Shown: positions 32,184 to 40,596 of the stretch, one piece after another
How the letters are laid out: each line of letters begins with the position of its first letter
Position numbering within the stretch: position 1 is the first letter of the stretch
From: Pelomonas parva
GTDB taxonomy: Bacteria > Pseudomonadota > Gammaproteobacteria > Burkholderiales > Burkholderiaceae_C
NCBI RefSeq assembly: GCF_043555835.1
Contig: NZ_JBIGHV010000006.1
Span: 1 to 64,000 of the forward strand
Length of the DNA: 64,000 nt
Direction of reading: 5' to 3'
Translations under genes and position numbers: made by a program
The notes under the pieces: model-generated
Databases searched by the model: none
What the model was told of the DNA's origin: nothing
The model's input: the letters and a program-made list of their open reading frames with translations, nothing else

Positions 32184-32708
32184 TCAGATGGGCTTGAAAT
32201 AGTAGGTTGTCGAACACAACGGCCCATCCGGCATCAACGCGTAGTTTGGAATATCCCCCGCCTTGAGCCACCCCAGCCGCTCGTAGACCCGCGACGCATC
32301 GCTGCCGGTGACGGTGTCCAGTACCAGCGTCGTCTTGCCCAGCTCACGCGCCCTCGCCTCCAGCGCACGCAACAGCCGCTCGGCCAGACCCTGGCGGCGG
32401 GCGCGTCGGTGGACCAGCATCTTGCTGACGTCCGCGCGGTGCGGCTGGTTGTCCGGCATGTCGACAACGAGAGACAGCGTGCCGCAGATGCGGCCGGCCT
32501 CGTCCTCAGCGACGAAAAGGTGGCGCTCGCCGGCCGCGACACCCGCGGCGACCTTGCGCCAGAAGGCTTCCGGGCGCCCTGAAGCCAGCGGCAGCATGAA
32601 GCCGACCGACGCGCCGCCTTCGACGCAATCGCGGAGCACCTCGGCCAGTTCGACCACGCGGGCCAGCGCCTCGGCGGCGTCGAGTTCGCGGATGACAACA
32701 ACGCTCAT
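32184..32708 (-). CDS. GNAT family N-acetyltransferase
   Basis: 174 aa from ATG 32708. The acetyl-CoA-binding part is VSKMLVHRRARRQGLAERLL, followed by TVTGSDASRVYERLGW. Substrate unknown. The ATG overlaps the stop of the XRE-cupin regulator gene (ATGA), so the pair is translationally coupled and the regulator probably controls this enzyme. Confidence 0.88.
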   Translation of the reverse strand: MSVVVIRELDAAEALARVVELAEVLRDCVEGGASVGFMLPLASGRPEAFWRKVAAGVAAGERHLFVAEDEAGRICGTLSLVVDMPDNQPHRADVSKMLVHRRARRQGLAERLLRALEARARELGKTTLVLDTVTGSDASRVYERLGWLKAGDIPNYALMPDGPLCSTTYYFKPI

Positions 32709-33280
32709 GGCCGGGCTCCGGTGAGGGCGACGAGGTAGCGGGCCGGCTTGCTGCCGGGGTTGTGGAAGCGGATGGGCGCGTCCAGGCGCACGGCCAGGCA
32801 GTCGCCCGGGTTGAGCTGCCACTGCTCAGCGCCGTGGGCGATTTCCATGACGCCGTCGATCATCCAGACGAGCTGGTGGATGTCGGTGTCGCGCTCGGAG
32901 GTCTCGAAGGCGACGCGCTGGCCGGCGGGGAAGATGACGTCCACCAGTTGCAGCGGCGACACGCCGGGGGGCGACACGTTGCGGCGGATGTAGCCCGAGG
33001 CGGGGTCGCTCCACACCGGCTGGTCGGCCACGCGAGCCAGCGGCGACGGCGCTGCGGGCGCGGGGCCTACCTCGAACATCGACGCGACGCTGACGCCCAG
33101 CGCCGATGCGAGCTTGTCCAGCACGACGGCCGTGGGGCTGCTCTGGCCGCGCTCGATCAGCGAGATGTTGGAGCGGCTGACGCCGCTCTTGTGCGCCAGC
33201 GCGTCCAGCGACAGGTCGGCCGCCGCGCGCAGCTCGCGCAGCCGGCGGCCTATGAGCTCGGTGATGTTGTCCTTGGTCAT
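32705..33280 (-). CDS. XRE-cupin transcriptional regulator
   Basis: 191 aa. An N-terminal helix-turn-helix (about 10-65, LSLDALAHKSGVSRSNISLI) is joined to a C-terminal cupin (about 110-188; HQLVWMIDGVMEIAHG, LNPGDCLAVRLDAPIRFHNP). The architecture matches small-molecule-responsive repressors of the PuuR/SutR type. It is the first gene of a two-gene unit with the acetyltransferase. Confidence 0.9.
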   Translation of the reverse strand: MTKDNITELIGRRLRELRAAADLSLDALAHKSGVSRSNISLIERGQSSPTAVVLDKLASALGVSVASMFEVGPAPAAPSPLARVADQPVWSDPASGYIRRNVSPPGVSPLQLVDVIFPAGQRVAFETSERDTDIHQLVWMIDGVMEIAHGAEQWQLNPGDCLAVRLDAPIRFHNPGSKPARYLVALTGARP

Positions 33281-33310
33281 GCAATCCAGTTTACTGGAAA
33301 CAATCCTCCA

Positions 33311-34297
33311 TCAAACTGGAATGGCGCGCTCGACGGCGCGGCGCCAGGCGGGGTCGGGCCAGCGCCGGCCTAGGCGCCAGGCGGCGTGGGTGAGCTTGAT
33401 GACGTGGGCGTCGTCCTGGGCGCAGGCCGCGGCGACCAGCGCCGGCCAGGGGCGGCTGAGCGGGCGGTCCAGCGTCAAGGCCGGCGTGGCACCGCTGGCG
33501 AGCAGGCCGGCTGCGGCGGCGACGCTGAAGCCGCGCGCAAGGTCGGGCGTCGGCCACCAAGGCTGCAGCACGCTCATCGCGTGGCTGGCCGTCAGCAGGT
33601 GCAGCACGGTGAAGTTGCGGGTGGCGGCGTAGGTGCGGGCGGCGAGCAGCGCGAGCTCGCGCAGCGTGTCGGGGCCGTGGCGCAGGCGACCGGCGATGGC
33701 GGCGAAATCGGGTGAGCCGCGCCAGGCCTGCATGCGACCGGAGATGAGGGTGCTGCTTGGGTAGGCGGGGCGCGGCAGCGTCGCCAGCGCCTGCAGCCAG
33801 TCGGGCAGGTCCAGCGGCGGGCCGTCATCGGTCGTCGCCAGCGGCATGAAGTGCGATGCCCAGTGCGCCAGACCAGCGGCCAGCTCGCCCTCGTGGCCGG
33901 CCAGCACGGCGTGGCCCGTGCGGATGAGCCCGTGAAAGGCGATGGCGCCGGTGCCGGGCAGCAGCAGCGCCAACGCCTCGAGCAGCGCGGCACCCGAACC
34001 CAACTCGGCGATGCGCGCCGTGAAGTGGGCGCGCCAGGCGGCGTCGCTGTCCGCCCGGCCCAGGTCGCTCTCGATAGTGATGCGCGCCGGCCGCGCGGCG
34101 ATGCGCGGCTCCAGCGGGGCTTCGCCGGCCTCCGTGAAGGCCTGCAGCCGCGCGGCCGATGCGCCCAGCTCCAGCAGCGCCTGCTGGGCCATCGGCAGAT
34201 GGTTGCTCATCTGGCCGCGGTAGGTGGCGGACAGCGCCTGGCCGGCGTCGAGCAGGTGGTGCAGCTGGGCGATGCTGGCGGGGGCAATGGTTTTCAT
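33311..34297 (-). CDS. Questin oxidase family protein (DUF4243)
   Basis: 328 aa from ATG 34297 (GTG 34303 possible). The N-terminal landmark LSATYRGQMSNHLPMAQQAL and the all-helical body with HLLTASHAMSVLQPW and HVIKLTHAAWRLG match the questin-oxidase/Baeyer-Villiger-like family. The cofactor and substrate in bacteria are unclear. The gene is divergent from soxR, and a SoxR-box-like sequence sits upstream of it, so it may be a redox-stress target. Confidence 0.75.
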   Translation of the reverse strand: MKTIAPASIAQLHHLLDAGQALSATYRGQMSNHLPMAQQALLELGASAARLQAFTEAGEAPLEPRIAARPARITIESDLGRADSDAAWRAHFTARIAELGSGAALLEALALLLPGTGAIAFHGLIRTGHAVLAGHEGELAAGLAHWASHFMPLATTDDGPPLDLPDWLQALATLPRPAYPSSTLISGRMQAWRGSPDFAAIAGRLRHGPDTLRELALLAARTYAATRNFTVLHLLTASHAMSVLQPWWPTPDLARGFSVAAAAGLLASGATPALTLDRPLSRPWPALVAAACAQDDAHVIKLTHAAWRLGRRWPDPAWRRAVERAIPV

Positions 34298-34324
34298 CAG
34301 CACGGGAACCTCGTCCGTGGGAAC

Positions 34325-34810
34325 ATGGCCGCCATGCTCGAAGTTGAAGTGAACTTGAAGTCAAGCACCACGCTGCTGACGATTGGCCAGTTGGCCCAGC
34401 GCGCGGGCGTCGCGACAAGTGCCTTGCGGTTTTACGAAGCCGAGGGGCTGCTCACCGGCAGCCGCAGTTCGGGCGGCCACCGGCAGTACCCGCGCCATGC
34501 ACTGCGCCGTGTCGCCTTCATCCGTGCGGCTCAAACAGTCGGGCTGACGCTGCCGCAGATCAAGGCCACGCTGGCCACGCTGCCCGATGGGCGCACGCCC
34601 ACCAAGGCCGACTGGGCGCGACTGTCCGCCAGCTGGGCGCCGCTGCTGGATGCGCGCATCGCCGCGCTGCAGCAGTTGCGTGAGCGACTGACGGGCTGCA
34701 TCGGCTGCGGCTGCCTGTCGCTGAAGGCCTGCGCGCTCTACAACCCCGAGGACAAGGCCGGCGGCCAGGGCGTCGGAGCGAGGCTTCTGCGCATCGAAAC
34801 GAACGGTTGA
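34325..34810 (+). CDS. soxR: Redox-sensitive MerR regulator SoxR
   Basis: Up to 161 aa. A MerR helix-turn-helix (LTIGQLAQRAGVATSALRFY), a dimerisation helix and the C-terminal [2Fe-2S] motif CIGCGCLSLKAC (C-x2-C-x-C-x5-C). The cluster's oxidation switches target promoters on. The start is uncertain: ATG 34325 and 34334 both lie upstream of or within a SoxR-box-like sequence (34343-34360). GTG 34349 or TTG 34355 would give a more typical N-terminus. Confidence 0.88.
   Translation: MAAMLEVEVNLKSSTTLLTIGQLAQRAGVATSALRFYEAEGLLTGSRSSGGHRQYPRHALRRVAFIRAAQTVGLTLPQIKATLATLPDGRTPTKADWARLSASWAPLLDARIAALQQLRERLTGCIGCGCLSLKACALYNPEDKAGGQGVGARLLRIETNG
34343..34364 (-). promoter_or_regulatory. SoxR-box-like operator with a -35 element
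   Basis: GTTGAAGTGAACTTGAAG (34343-34360) matches the SoxR palindrome CCTCAAGTTAACTTGAGG at 13 of 18 positions by my count. Reading leftwards a TTGACT -35 (34364-34359) abuts it, as in known SoxR promoters. The -10 is weak. It would drive the questin-oxidase-like gene and lies inside the longest soxR reading. Confidence 0.45.
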
Positions 34811-34851
34811 CCCTTAGGCGACGACCGAATATCACTTCCAGGCGAAAATCC

Positions 34852-34865
34852 CGGGGTTAACCCCG
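34852..34865. promoter_or_regulatory. Palindrome upstream of fpr
   Basis: CGGGGTTAACCCCG is a perfect 14-bp palindrome, 15 bases before the ferredoxin-NADP reductase start. Its place suits an operator or a 5'-leader hairpin. The binding protein is not identifiable. Confidence 0.35.
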
Positions 34866-34880
34866 TCAAGAACACCGCCC

Positions 34881-35657
34881 ATGAGTGCCTTCCACGAAGA
34901 GACCGTCCTGACCGTCCACCACTGGACCGACCGCCTGTTCAGCTTCACGACGACGCGCGACCAGGCCCTGCGTTTTTCCAATGGCCACTTCACGATGATT
35001 GGCCTGAAGGGCGAGAACGGGAAACCGCTGCTGCGTGCCTACAGCATCGTCAGCGCCAACTACGAGGAGCAGCTGGAGTTTCTGAGCATCAAGGTGCCGG
35101 ACGGCCCGCTGACGTCCAAGCTGCAGCACATCAAGCCGGGCGACAAGATCGTCGTCGGCCGCAAGCCCACGGGCACGCTGCTGATCGACTACCTGCTGCC
35201 GGGCAAGACCCTCTACCTGCTGGGCAGCGGCACGGGCCTGGCGCCTTTCATCAGCATCGTGCGCGATCCGGCGACGTATGAGCGCTTCGAAAAGGTCGTC
35301 ATCGTGCACGGCGTGCGCGAGGTGGCCGAGCTGGCCTATCACGACCACCTCACGGTGGACCTGCACCAGCACGAGTTCCTCGGCGAGTTCGCCAGCGAGC
35401 AGTTGCTGTACTACCCGACCGTGACGCGCGAGCCCTACAAGAACATGGGCCGCATCACCGACCTGATCCAGACCGGCAAGCTGCAGGCCGACCTGGGCCT
35501 GCCGCCGCTGAACCCGGAGAACGACCGCATCATGCTGTGCGGCAGCCCGGCGCTGCTGAAGGACATGCAGGAGATGCTGGACATCCGCGGCTTCAAGGAA
35601 GGCAGCACGACGACGCCGGGCGACTACGTCATCGAGCGGGCCTTTGTAGAGAAGTGA
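34881..35657 (+). CDS. fpr: Ferredoxin--NADP reductase
   Basis: 258 aa, the size of proteobacterial Fpr. RAYSIVSANYEEQLEFLSIKVP is the FAD-binding RxYS region, LYLLGSGTGLAPFISIVRDP the NADP-binding region, and the protein ends ERAFVEK, close to the FVEK end of proteobacterial Fpr. It moves electrons between NADPH and ferredoxin/flavodoxin and is commonly part of oxidative-stress responses. It lies just after soxR on the same strand. Confidence 0.95.
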   Translation: MSAFHEETVLTVHHWTDRLFSFTTTRDQALRFSNGHFTMIGLKGENGKPLLRAYSIVSANYEEQLEFLSIKVPDGPLTSKLQHIKPGDKIVVGRKPTGTLLIDYLLPGKTLYLLGSGTGLAPFISIVRDPATYERFEKVVIVHGVREVAELAYHDHLTVDLHQHEFLGEFASEQLLYYPTVTREPYKNMGRITDLIQTGKLQADLGLPPLNPENDRIMLCGSPALLKDMQEMLDIRGFKEGSTTTPGDYVIERAFVEK

Positions 35658-35658
35658 G

Positions 35659-35714
35659 CCCCTCGCCCAGGCTTGCGCGCTGAACGCGGCAAGCCTGGTC
35701 GGTCCCCCGAGGGG
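35659..35714. repeat. Nested inverted repeat after fpr
   Basis: Outer CCCCTCG/CGAGGGG and inner CAGGCTTGC/GCAAGCCTG arms form a large hairpin with no T-tract, just after the fpr stop. It may work as a rho-independent-like 3' end or be a dispersed palindromic element. The rest of the gap to 35805 holds nothing else clear. Confidence 0.5.
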
Positions 35715-35805
35715 ACGGCGATGCTCGCGGGGAATGCCCCGCTCGCACATCGCCTGCGGGCCGGCTTGGGAGCGGCCCGGCGCTCGGCCCGCACTCAAGG
35801 CGCAG

Positions 35806-36627
35806 TCACATGCCCTTGAACAAGTGCGTATAGCTGCGGCTGACTTCCAGCTTCTCCGTCAGCCCCTTCACCCCCACCAGCTGCCGCCCGCGGAAGTCGC
35901 GCGTGATGCCGTCGATGGCGCGGGCGTTGACGAGCGTGGAGCGGTGGATCTGCCAGAAGAGCTGCGGGTCCAGCTCGTCGACCAGCTCCTTGATGGGCTT
36001 GCGGATCAAGGCCTCGACCTTGGCCGTCTGCACGCGGGTGTACTTCTCGTCGCTGATGAAGAACAGCACGTCCTCCACCGGGATCATCTGTATGGCCTGG
36101 CCGACCGTCGCCTGGATCCACTGCAGGTACTGCGGCTTGGCGGACGGGTTGATCTGGCCGGACAGCTTGTGCAGCAGCTGCTGCAGCGGCACCGGGGCGC
36201 TGTCGCTGAAGTCGGCTGACGGCGCCTCGCGCTGGGCCAGGCGCTTCTTGATGCGCGCCACGGTCAGCTGCAGGCGCTCGCGCTCTGCCGGCTTCAGCAC
36301 GTAGTCGGCCACGCCCTGCTCGAAGGCCTCGACCGCGTACTGGTCGTAGGCGGTGATGAAGACGATCTCGGGCACCAGCCAGTCGTCGTCCTCGGGCAGC
36401 TGGGCGATCTGCCGGGCCGCGTCCACGCCCGTGAGGCCGGGCATGCGGATGTCGAGGAAGACGAGGTCGGGCTTGTGCTCTCGCGTCAGCTCGACCGCTT
36501 CGAGGCCGTTCTTGGCCTCCGCGACGATCTCCAGCTCGGGCCAGACCTCGGTGAGGCGGCTGCGCAGCTGTTCGCGCATCAGGCGTTCGTCGTCGGCCAG
36601 AACGGCGCGGATGGGTGCATTGCTCAT
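35806..36627 (-). CDS. LytTR-type response regulator
   Basis: 273 aa. The receiver domain (about 7-125) has ADDERLM acidic residues, the phospho-acceptor D in VFLDIRMPGLTG and the K in YVLKPAE. The C-terminal LytTR DNA-binding domain (about 165-270) includes IPVEDVLFFISDEKYTRVQ and WQIHRSTLVNARAI. It is the last gene of an operon with a LytS-type kinase. The target promoter is unknown. Confidence 0.92.
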   Translation of the reverse strand: MSNAPIRAVLADDERLMREQLRSRLTEVWPELEIVAEAKNGLEAVELTREHKPDLVFLDIRMPGLTGVDAARQIAQLPEDDDWLVPEIVFITAYDQYAVEAFEQGVADYVLKPAERERLQLTVARIKKRLAQREAPSADFSDSAPVPLQQLLHKLSGQINPSAKPQYLQWIQATVGQAIQMIPVEDVLFFISDEKYTRVQTAKVEALIRKPIKELVDELDPQLFWQIHRSTLVNARAIDGITRDFRGRQLVGVKGLTEKLEVSRSYTHLFKGM

Positions 36628-36645
36628 GCCGACGATGCTACTAGC

Positions 36646-37050
36646 TCAAACCGGCTCCCTGCGCGCCGCGCTGTTCGCGCGGCGGCGGTTGCGCAGCACG
36701 ATGAAGAGCAGCAGGCCCAGCAGGATCAGCGGCGAACCGAGCAGCGCGCCGACGCCCAGCAGGCCGCCGACGATCAGCGTCAGCACACCCCCGACGATGA
36801 GCAGCGGCAAGGCCACACCCAGCAGCAGCACCAGCGGCAGCACGACGATGCAGACCAGGCCGGCGACGAACAGGCCGATGCTGGCGCCCAGCCAGTCGCC
36901 GAAGTCGCTGCCGCCGAAGAACAGCTCGTCGTCGTTCAGCACGATGTGCATGTCGGAGCCGTGGTGGTTGAGCAGCGCGAAGCCACCAAACATCGCCATC
37001 AGCACCATCAGCCCGGTGGCGATGAACAGGATCTTGAACAAGGTCTTCAT
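36646..37050 (-). CDS. Small membrane protein between kinase and regulator
   Basis: 134 aa. An N-terminal hydrophobic segment (about 5-27), a short acidic outside loop (HIVLNDDELFFGGSDFGDW) and about three further helices (50-115), ending in a basic tail. I do not recognise the family. It overlaps the kinase stop (ATGA) and lies 18 bases before the response regulator, which suggests an accessory sensor or target of that pathway. Confidence 0.65.
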   Translation of the reverse strand: MKTLFKILFIATGLMVLMAMFGGFALLNHHGSDMHIVLNDDELFFGGSDFGDWLGASIGLFVAGLVCIVVLPLVLLLGVALPLLIVGGVLTLIVGGLLGVGALLGSPLILLGLLLFIVLRNRRRANSAARREPV

Positions 37051-38438
37051 GATGCGACTCCTTCGTCGTTGCGGCTGCGGTAGGGCACGGTGATCGTGAC
37101 GACCGTGCCGCTGGGTTGGTTCTCGGTGACGGTGACGCTGGCCTTGCTGCCGTGCAGCAGTTGCAGGCGTTCGCGGATGTTGGCCAGGCCCACGCCGGTG
37201 CCGCTGGTGGCGGCGCGGCCGAAGCCCAGGCCGGTGTCGGCGACCGTCACGGCCAGCTTGCCGTGCAGGATCTCGGCCTTGACCTTGAGGCTGCCGCCCT
37301 CGGCCTTGGGCTCCAGGCCGTGCTTGATGGCGTTCTCCACCAGGCCTTGGATCATCATGGGCGGGAACTCGGCGGACAGCAGGCCCTCGGGCACGTCGAT
37401 CTCGGTCTGCAGGCGCTCTTCCATGCGCACCTTCAGGATTTCGAGATAGGGCCGGATGACGGCCAGCTCGCGACCCAGGTCGCGCACCGCGCCGCTGGCA
37501 TTGGCCTCACGCATCGTCGGCATGGAGGCCCGCAGCAGCGCAATGAGGTTCTTCTGCATCTGACTGGCGCGCGGCGGGTCGGTCTCGATGAGGTGGTCGA
37601 TGCTGGCCAGCGTGTTGAACAGGAAGTGCGGCTCGACCTGGGCCTGCATCGCGGCCATGCGGGCCTCGACGACCTGGCGCTTCAGCGCCTCGCTCTCGGC
37701 CGTCTCGGTGGCCTGGGCGGCTTTCACCTCGGCCTGGATGCGGCCCTTGTACATCGCCTTGATGACGGCGGACGCCAGCACCCACAGGATGGCCAGGTCG
37801 ACCAGCGAGTCGCCCATGCGGATGACGGTGATCTTGCGGCGGGACTCGGCCTTCGCCTCGCTGAACTCGGCGGTCGCTTCCTCCAGCGCCCGCTGCGCGT
37901 CGGCGGCCTGCTCCTGCGCCTGGCGCACCTCTTCGGCGTCGTGCTTGAGCTGCTGCAGCTTGTCCTTGGCCTCGTCCAGCGCGGCGCCGATGTCCTCGGG
38001 CTTGGCGCTCTTTGGGAAGTCGATCTCGATGGCGGGAGCGGCGCCGTCGGCGGCGCTGGCGCCGGACGCGGCCGGCACGGGACGGATGTGCACGCCGCGC
38101 TCGTCGATCTTCACCTCGTAGGGCACGCTCTTGGCGGCCTTCCTGGCCTGCTCGGCCGCCTGCTTGGCCTTCTCGGCCGCCTTCTTGAGCTGGCGGCGCG
38201 CGTCGCCGGGGTCCTGCTCCTCGACCTGTTCGCTGATGCGCCAGGTGAAGGGCGGCAGGTTCTTCAGCACATTGATACCGATCAGCAGCGCCAGTGACAA
38301 CAGCACGAAGCGCTTCCAGCTGATACCAACAAGCCAGCCGGCGTAGGCATGGAAGTAGCGCAGCACTGCGGCGGAAAAGCGCTGCCAGCGCTCGAGCCAG
38401 AGCTTCTGCTGGGGGCTGGGGGTGAAGGAGGTACTCAT
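37047..38438 (-). CDS. LytS-type sensor histidine kinase
   Basis: 463 aa. One membrane helix at about 43-60, then a long charged coiled-coil region (about 75-205) with EKAKQAAEQARKAAKSVPYE and EEVRQAQEQAADAQRALEEA, a second hydrophobic segment (about 212-228), the His_kinase region with the phospho-acceptor histidine in QVEPHFLFNTLASIDHL and a C-terminal ATPase domain (VENAIKHGLEP, GVGLANIRERLQLL). The helical middle section is predicted to be periplasmic. Partner of the LytTR regulator downstream. Confidence 0.9.
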   Translation of the reverse strand: MSTSFTPSPQQKLWLERWQRFSAAVLRYFHAYAGWLVGISWKRFVLLSLALLIGINVLKNLPPFTWRISEQVEEQDPGDARRQLKKAAEKAKQAAEQARKAAKSVPYEVKIDERGVHIRPVPAASGASAADGAAPAIEIDFPKSAKPEDIGAALDEAKDKLQQLKHDAEEVRQAQEQAADAQRALEEATAEFSEAKAESRRKITVIRMGDSLVDLAILWVLASAVIKAMYKGRIQAEVKAAQATETAESEALKRQVVEARMAAMQAQVEPHFLFNTLASIDHLIETDPPRASQMQKNLIALLRASMPTMREANASGAVRDLGRELAVIRPYLEILKVRMEERLQTEIDVPEGLLSAEFPPMMIQGLVENAIKHGLEPKAEGGSLKVKAEILHGKLAVTVADTGLGFGRAATSGTGVGLANIRERLQLLHGSKASVTVTENQPSGTVVTITVPYRSRNDEGVAS

Positions 38439-38616
38439 GGCCGTTTTCTTGTCGTTGGGGCCACTGTAAGCAGGCGCTCAAGGCGGCGTGGCGCCGGAGC
38501 GACGCGCCGGCCGGTGCGGGTGACGAACTGCAGGGATGCCCGACAGGCCGCTAGCCGTGGCGTGACGCCCGTGTGACGCCTGCGGGAATACGTCACGGAT
38601 AGCGCCTTCCGCCCAG

Positions 38617-38639
38617 CAAAAAGCCCGCCGAAGCGGGCT
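38617..38639 (-). terminator. Terminator after the first yceI gene
   Basis: Reading leftwards: AGCCCGC-TTCG-GCGGGCT followed by TTTTT. It ends the cytochrome b561/YceI operon. Confidence 0.8.
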
Positions 38640-38662
38640 CGTGAGCGGGAGGTCGGCAGCGC

Positions 38663-39229
38663 TTACTGCTTGATGGCTTCGACCTGGATCAGCAGGCGCA
38701 CGCTGTCCGGGATGCCGGGCAGGCCGTAGCTCATGCCCCACTGGCTGCGCAGGATGGTGGCCTCGAAGTCGCCGCCGCAGACCTCGCGCTTCAGGCGCGG
38801 GTTCTCGTAGCAACCGAAGCTGGAGGCGGTCAGCGTGACCGGCTTGGTCACGCCGCGCAGCGTCAGCTCACCGGCCACGCTGGCGAGCTTGTCGCCACTG
38901 AAGGTGAACTTGTCGCCGACGAACTTGGCTGTCGGGAACTCCTCGGCGGCGAAGAAGTCCTTGCTCTTCAGGTGCCCGTCGAAGGGGCCGATGCCGGTGG
39001 AGATGGAGGCCATGTCGAGGGTGAACTCGACCTTGCCGGTCTTGGCGGCCTTGTCCAGCGTGACGGTGCCTTCCTTCTTGTCCCAGCGGCCGCGGTTGGT
39101 GCTGACGCCGAAGTGCTTGGCTTCGAACACGACTTGCGTGTGCGTCGGGTCGATGGCGTAGGTGGCGCTCTGGGCCTGGGCGGCGCCAACGGCGGCGAGC
39201 AGGGCGGTGAGCAGCAGGGCATTCTTCAT
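38663..39229 (-). CDS. YceI family periplasmic protein
   Basis: 188 aa with a signal peptide (1-19) and a single YceI beta-barrel (YAIDPTHTQVVFEAKHFGVS ... GVTKPVTLTASSFGC ... FEATILRSQWGMSYGLPGIP). These lipocalin-like proteins bind isoprenoids such as ubiquinone precursors. The two cysteines (GCYENPRLKREVCGG) may form a disulfide. It is the third gene of the cytochrome b561 operon. Confidence 0.92.
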   Translation of the reverse strand: MKNALLLTALLAAVGAAQAQSATYAIDPTHTQVVFEAKHFGVSTNRGRWDKKEGTVTLDKAAKTGKVEFTLDMASISTGIGPFDGHLKSKDFFAAEEFPTAKFVGDKFTFSGDKLASVAGELTLRGVTKPVTLTASSFGCYENPRLKREVCGGDFEATILRSQWGMSYGLPGIPDSVRLLIQVEAIKQ

Positions 39230-39274
39230 GGGTGAGGGCTCCGGGGGTGGGGAAGGAAAAAGTGAAAGACCAGC

Positions 39275-39808
39275 TTAGATGCCGGCAAAGGACAGCTTGA
39301 ATTTGACGGTGACATCGTTGGCGACGACCGAGGTGTCGGCCCATTCGCCGTCGCCGATCTTGAAGTCCAGACGCTTGATGGGCACTGCGCCCGAGGCAAC
39401 GCCATTGGCGAGCATGATGGGCACGACGATGTCGCGCACGGCGCCCTTGATGGTCAGCTTGCCGGCCACGTCGTACTTGCCGGCGCCGGTGGGCTTGATG
39501 CCGCTGGACACAAATGTGGCCTTGCCGTTGCGCTTGGTGTCGAACCACGGCGCCTTGACGACCTCGGCATCGAAGCTAGCGTCGCCCAGCGACACGCTGC
39601 CCAGGTCCACCGTGAAGGCGATCTTGCCGGCCTCGGGCTTCTTGGGATCGAAGTCGAGCTGAGCGTCGAACTTGGTGAACTTGCCGTCGACCGGCACACC
39701 CATTTGCTTGAAGGTGAAGCTGAGGTCGCTCTTGGCGGGCTGCAGCGTGGCGGCCTGGGCAGGCACAAGTGCAGCGGCAAGGAGCAGTGCAGAGAGAAGT
39801 TTGGTCAT
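39275..39808 (-). CDS. Second YceI family periplasmic protein
   Basis: 177 aa from ATG 39808, with a signal peptide (1-19). The YceI barrel spans the rest (SDLSFTFKQMGVPVDGKF, DFDPKKPEAGKIAFTVDLG, IKRLDFKIGDGEWADTS). It is clearly diverged from its neighbour, so this is an old duplication or a separate branch. Same operon. Confidence 0.92.
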   Translation of the reverse strand: MTKLLSALLLAAALVPAQAATLQPAKSDLSFTFKQMGVPVDGKFTKFDAQLDFDPKKPEAGKIAFTVDLGSVSLGDASFDAEVVKAPWFDTKRNGKATFVSSGIKPTGAGKYDVAGKLTIKGAVRDIVVPIMLANGVASGAVPIKRLDFKIGDGEWADTSVVANDVTVKFKLSFAGI

Positions 39809-39821
39809 GTGGGATTCCTGT

Positions 39822-40361
39822 TCAGGAGCGGCGCAGCGACATGCGGGCCAGCAGCCCGTCGCGGTCGATGAAGCGGTGCTTGAGGGCGCCGCCGACATGG
39901 GCCAGCACGAGCAGGGCCAAGCCGTAGGCGGCGAACTTGTGCAGTTCCTTCAGCGTGTCGGCCAGCGCCTTGTCCTTGGGCACGAAGTCGGGCAGCGGCA
40001 GCACGCCGAACCAGACGATGGGAAAGCCCGCCGCCGAGCTGTAGGCCCAGCCCAGCAGCGGCACGGCGAAGAAGGTGACGTAGAGCAGCGTGTGCGTGGC
40101 ATGTGCGGCGCGCGCCTGCCAGGCGGGCATGGGCAGGTCGGCCGGCGGGCGGTGCGTCAGGCGCCACAGCAGGCGCACGGCGGCCAGCGCCAGGATGGTG
40201 ACGCCGGCCCATTTGTGCCAGTTGTAGAGCTTGAGCCGCGTCATGGAGAACGCCAGGTCGGCCATGTAGAAGCCGACGCTGAAGGTGCCGATGATGGCCA
40301 GCGCCATCAGCCAGTGCAGCACGACGGCGACGGGGGTGTAGCGGGTGGCAGTGCTCATCAT
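39822..40361 (-). CDS. cybB: Cytochrome b561
   Basis: 179 aa, four membrane helices with the haem-ligand histidines of VLHWLMALAI, YNWHKWAGV, ATHTLLYVTF and ELHKFAAYG. It carries electrons between quinone and periplasmic acceptors. It is the first gene of the operon, with both yceI genes following; this gene pairing is well known. Confidence 0.92.
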   Translation of the reverse strand: MMSTATRYTPVAVVLHWLMALAIIGTFSVGFYMADLAFSMTRLKLYNWHKWAGVTILALAAVRLLWRLTHRPPADLPMPAWQARAAHATHTLLYVTFFAVPLLGWAYSSAAGFPIVWFGVLPLPDFVPKDKALADTLKELHKFAAYGLALLVLAHVGGALKHRFIDRDGLLARMSLRRS

Positions 40362-40474
40362 GGCTCGCAGTGTGTTCCTCGCTGACCGGCGGGCGGTTCA
40401 CCCGGGTTGTCGCCATTGTTCAGCGATTTTGAATCGCCCCTGTTCGCCCTGCTTTTGAAATGACCCGCCGCACC

Positions 40475-40491
40475 ACTGGGTTTGACCCAGT
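40475..40491. promoter_or_regulatory. Inverted repeat in the cybB/TRAP divergent region
   Basis: ACTGGGT-ttg-ACCCAGT is a perfect 7-bp inverted repeat between the divergent cytochrome b561 and TRAP operons, about 105 bases before the TRAP start. It may be an operator; the cognate regulator is unknown. Confidence 0.3.
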
Positions 40492-40596
40492 TGCGCCGGA
40501 CAAGGGCGCGGCCAGACAGTCGGGCACGTCGGCGGGGCGCCCAGCCGCACGATTCGTTGAAGGCGCAGTCAAATATTTCAAATTGGAGACAAGCCC

